NCBI GenBank assembly: GCA_049604415.1 | Contig: JBMYTN010000006.1 | Coordinates: forward strand, 82,187 to 146,186 | Direction: 5' to 3' | DNA from: JBMYTN01 sp049604415 | GTDB lineage: Bacteria; Pseudomonadota; Alphaproteobacteria; Rhodospirillales; Rhodospirillaceae | DNA: 64,000 bases | Shown: positions 62,464 through 64,000 of the stretch, piece by piece | Numbering within the stretch: position 1 is the stretch's first letter | Layout: each line of letters opens with the position of its first letter | Translations under genes and position numbers: made by a program | The notes under the pieces: model-generated | What the model was told of the DNA's origin: nothing | Databases searched by the model: none | Seen by the model: only the letters and a program-made list of their open reading frames with translations

Positions 62464-63867
62464 ATGATCACAGGGTCCTCCATCGGAACGCCCGAACAGC
62501 TGAAAGATCCGAATTTCACCCCGCCCATTGGCATCGCCATCCCCTTGGGGATCCAGCATGTGATGGCGATGTTCGTGTCGAACTTCACTCCGGCCATCAT
62601 TGTGGCTGGGGCGGCAGGGTTTGGTTTCGGCTCGAACTCACCGGATTTCCCGGTGATGATTTACATGATCCAGATGTCGATGCTGTTTGCGGGCATTGCC
62701 ACCTTGCTGCAGACCATTGGGATCGGTCCGGTGGGTTCCCGTCTGCCCATCGTCCAAGGCACCAGCTTTGCCTTTTTGCCGGTGATGATCCCCATTGTCG
62801 CCGGGAAGGGTGTTGAGGCCCTGCCCGCGCTTTATGGGGCAGTGTTGCTGGGTGGGATGTTCCATGGCGTCATGGGCTTTTTCATTGGTCGGATCCGCTT
62901 TGCCCTGCCGCCCCTGGTTACGGGACTGGTGGTGCTGATGATCGGCTTGGCCCTGGTCCAGGTCGGGATCAAATATGCTGCTGGCGGGGTGCCTGCCATG
63001 GGCAAGCCGGAATTTGGCAGCCCAGAGAATTGGTTCGTCGCCCTCGTGGTGATCTTTGTGACCTTGGGCCTGAAGTTCTTCGCCAAGGGCATGCTGGCCG
63101 TGTCCGCCGTGTTGATTGGCTTGATCGCGGGCTATGGCGTCGCCTTGGCCATGGGCATGGTCAATTTTGGCAATGTGGGCACATCGGCGTGGTTCCAGAT
63201 ACCAACGCCGTTTGAATATGGCTTTGCCATTGATGCAGCTGCGGTTATTGGCTTTTGCTTGATGGCCTTTGTCTCGGCTGTAGAGACCGTTGGTGACGTT
63301 TCCGGCATCACCAAGGCCGGGGCCGGGCGCGAAGCCACCGACAAGGAAATCTCTGGGGCCACCTTTGCCGACGGTGTCGGGTCTGCCGTGGCCGGTGCTT
63401 TTGGCGCGTTGCCGAACACCTCCTTCAGTCAGAATGTTGGTCTGATCGCCATGACCGGGCTGATGAGCCGCCATGTGGTGACCTATGGCGCGATCTTCCT
63501 GATTGTCTGCGGATTGATTCCAAAAATAGGTGCGGTTATTGCCACGGTGCCCATCGAGGTGCTGGGCGGTGGGGTCATTGTCATGTTCGGCATGGTCTGT
63601 GCCGCTGGGGTATCCATGCTGTCCGATGTGACCTGGGACCGGCGCAATATGGTGATCTTTGCCGTGTCACTGTCCATCGGTCTCGGATTACAGCAAGTCC
63701 CAGAGGCTTTGGTCTACTTGCCGGAAACACTGAAGGATTTGTTGGCGTCCGGAATCCTGCCAGCAGCCTTTTTAGCCATTGTGCTGAACCTGATCCTGCC
63801 GCAGCCGCTTTCAGAGGCCGCGACGGAAGAGGTCTCCGGCGGCCTAGCTGGGCATAAAAACGACTAG
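62464..63867 (+). CDS. NCS2-family uracil-xanthine/urate permease
   Basis: A 467-aa inner-membrane purine transporter with about 14 TM segments. The NCS2 signatures QGTSFAFLPVMIPI (region 1) and GALPNTSFSQNVGLI (region 2) are present, together with the family segment FVSAVETVGDVSGITK. It carries urate, xanthine or uracil; by position, urate is most likely. AGGAGA lies 9 bases before the ATG. It follows the puuE-uraD gene by 103 bp. Confidence 0.92.
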   Translation: MITGSSIGTPEQLKDPNFTPPIGIAIPLGIQHVMAMFVSNFTPAIIVAGAAGFGFGSNSPDFPVMIYMIQMSMLFAGIATLLQTIGIGPVGSRLPIVQGTSFAFLPVMIPIVAGKGVEALPALYGAVLLGGMFHGVMGFFIGRIRFALPPLVTGLVVLMIGLALVQVGIKYAAGGVPAMGKPEFGSPENWFVALVVIFVTLGLKFFAKGMLAVSAVLIGLIAGYGVALAMGMVNFGNVGTSAWFQIPTPFEYGFAIDAAAVIGFCLMAFVSAVETVGDVSGITKAGAGREATDKEISGATFADGVGSAVAGAFGALPNTSFSQNVGLIAMTGLMSRHVVTYGAIFLIVCGLIPKIGAVIATVPIEVLGGGVIVMFGMVCAAGVSMLSDVTWDRRNMVIFAVSLSIGLGLQQVPEALVYLPETLKDLLASGILPAAFLAIVLNLILPQPLSEAATEEVSGGLAGHKND

Positions 63868-63880
63868 ACTGACTCTAACA

Positions 63881-63914
63881 AAAGAGAGGCCGTTGGGTCG
63901 GCCTTTCTTTTTTT
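63881..63914 (+). terminator. Rho-independent terminator
   Basis: A 12-bp stem AAAGAGAGGCCG / CGGCCTTTCTTT with one G-T pair and a TTGGGT loop, followed by a T-run. It lies 14 bp after the permease stop codon and ends the urate operon. Confidence 0.85.
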
Positions 63915-64000
63915 GCCCTTGCCGGGCGCCGCTGGCGCGGCTTGGCCTCGCCCTTGTAACTTAAGTCCTGCCAAATTTGATACTGTATCAGATGCGGTGA

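Overview
The window looks like part of the chromosome of an alphaproteobacterium, probably Rhodospirillales-like. That placement is an inference from gene content: a TAXI-type solute-binding protein, an FchA/FolD pair, ubiX, Lrp-controlled putA, and the puuD/uraH/puuE-uraD urate pathway. I could not run a similarity search. Most of it is GC-rich, densely packed housekeeping and metabolic sequence with many 4-bp ATGA gene overlaps. I recognised no rRNA, tRNA, insertion sequence or CRISPR array.

Left part (1-13.4 kb): the end of a type III-like DNA methyltransferase and a small companion gene; a PLP ammonia-lyase; a TAXI solute-binding protein; then a leftward operon (12049 to 5849). That operon encodes a two-TM periplasmic sensor, an MFS transporter fused behind a periplasmic sensor and HAMP-like linker, a TrpX-like binding protein, a GNAT enzyme, a ParA-type ATPase and a DUF697 membrane protein. 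A second DUF697 gene lies divergently at 12741. From 13.5 to 26 kb come a small membrane protein, an SPFH/prohibitin-like protein, two divergent GT-C-like membrane proteins, a B12-binding radical SAM enzyme, trpS, uvrB and an aminotransferase.

Middle (26-45 kb): upp; a PotABCD-type ABC importer with a hydantoin/allantoin racemase behind a sigma-54-like promoter; a folD-like gene lacking the catalytic lysine of the cyclohydrolase, coupled to fchA; then a paeninodin-like lasso peptide cluster (34012-38250). The cluster has an HPr-kinase-like enzyme, a sulfotransferase, a 53-aa precursor with its own promoter, an asparagine-synthetase-type cyclase and a PqqD-like recognition protein, but no B2 leader peptidase. 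A HAD hydrolase, valS, a Wzm/Wzt-type export ABC pair and a Cache-type diguanylate cyclase follow.

Right part (45-64 kb): putA and its divergent Lrp-type regulator; a coiled-coil hypothetical; then an AT-rich foreign-looking island (about 50.7-55.4 kb) with three coupled genes: a soluble histidine kinase, a very divergent receiver protein and a class III nucleotide cyclase-like protein. After ubiX, a DEAD-box helicase, a ParDE toxin-antitoxin pair and a cupin comes a purine catabolic block: puuD, uraH, a puuE-uraD fusion and an NCS2 urate/xanthine permease.

The strongest leads are the AT-rich kinase-receiver-cyclase island, the lasso peptide cluster without B2, the sensor/MFS fusion operon, the FolD/FchA division of labour, and a palindromic element present in three convergent gene junctions.
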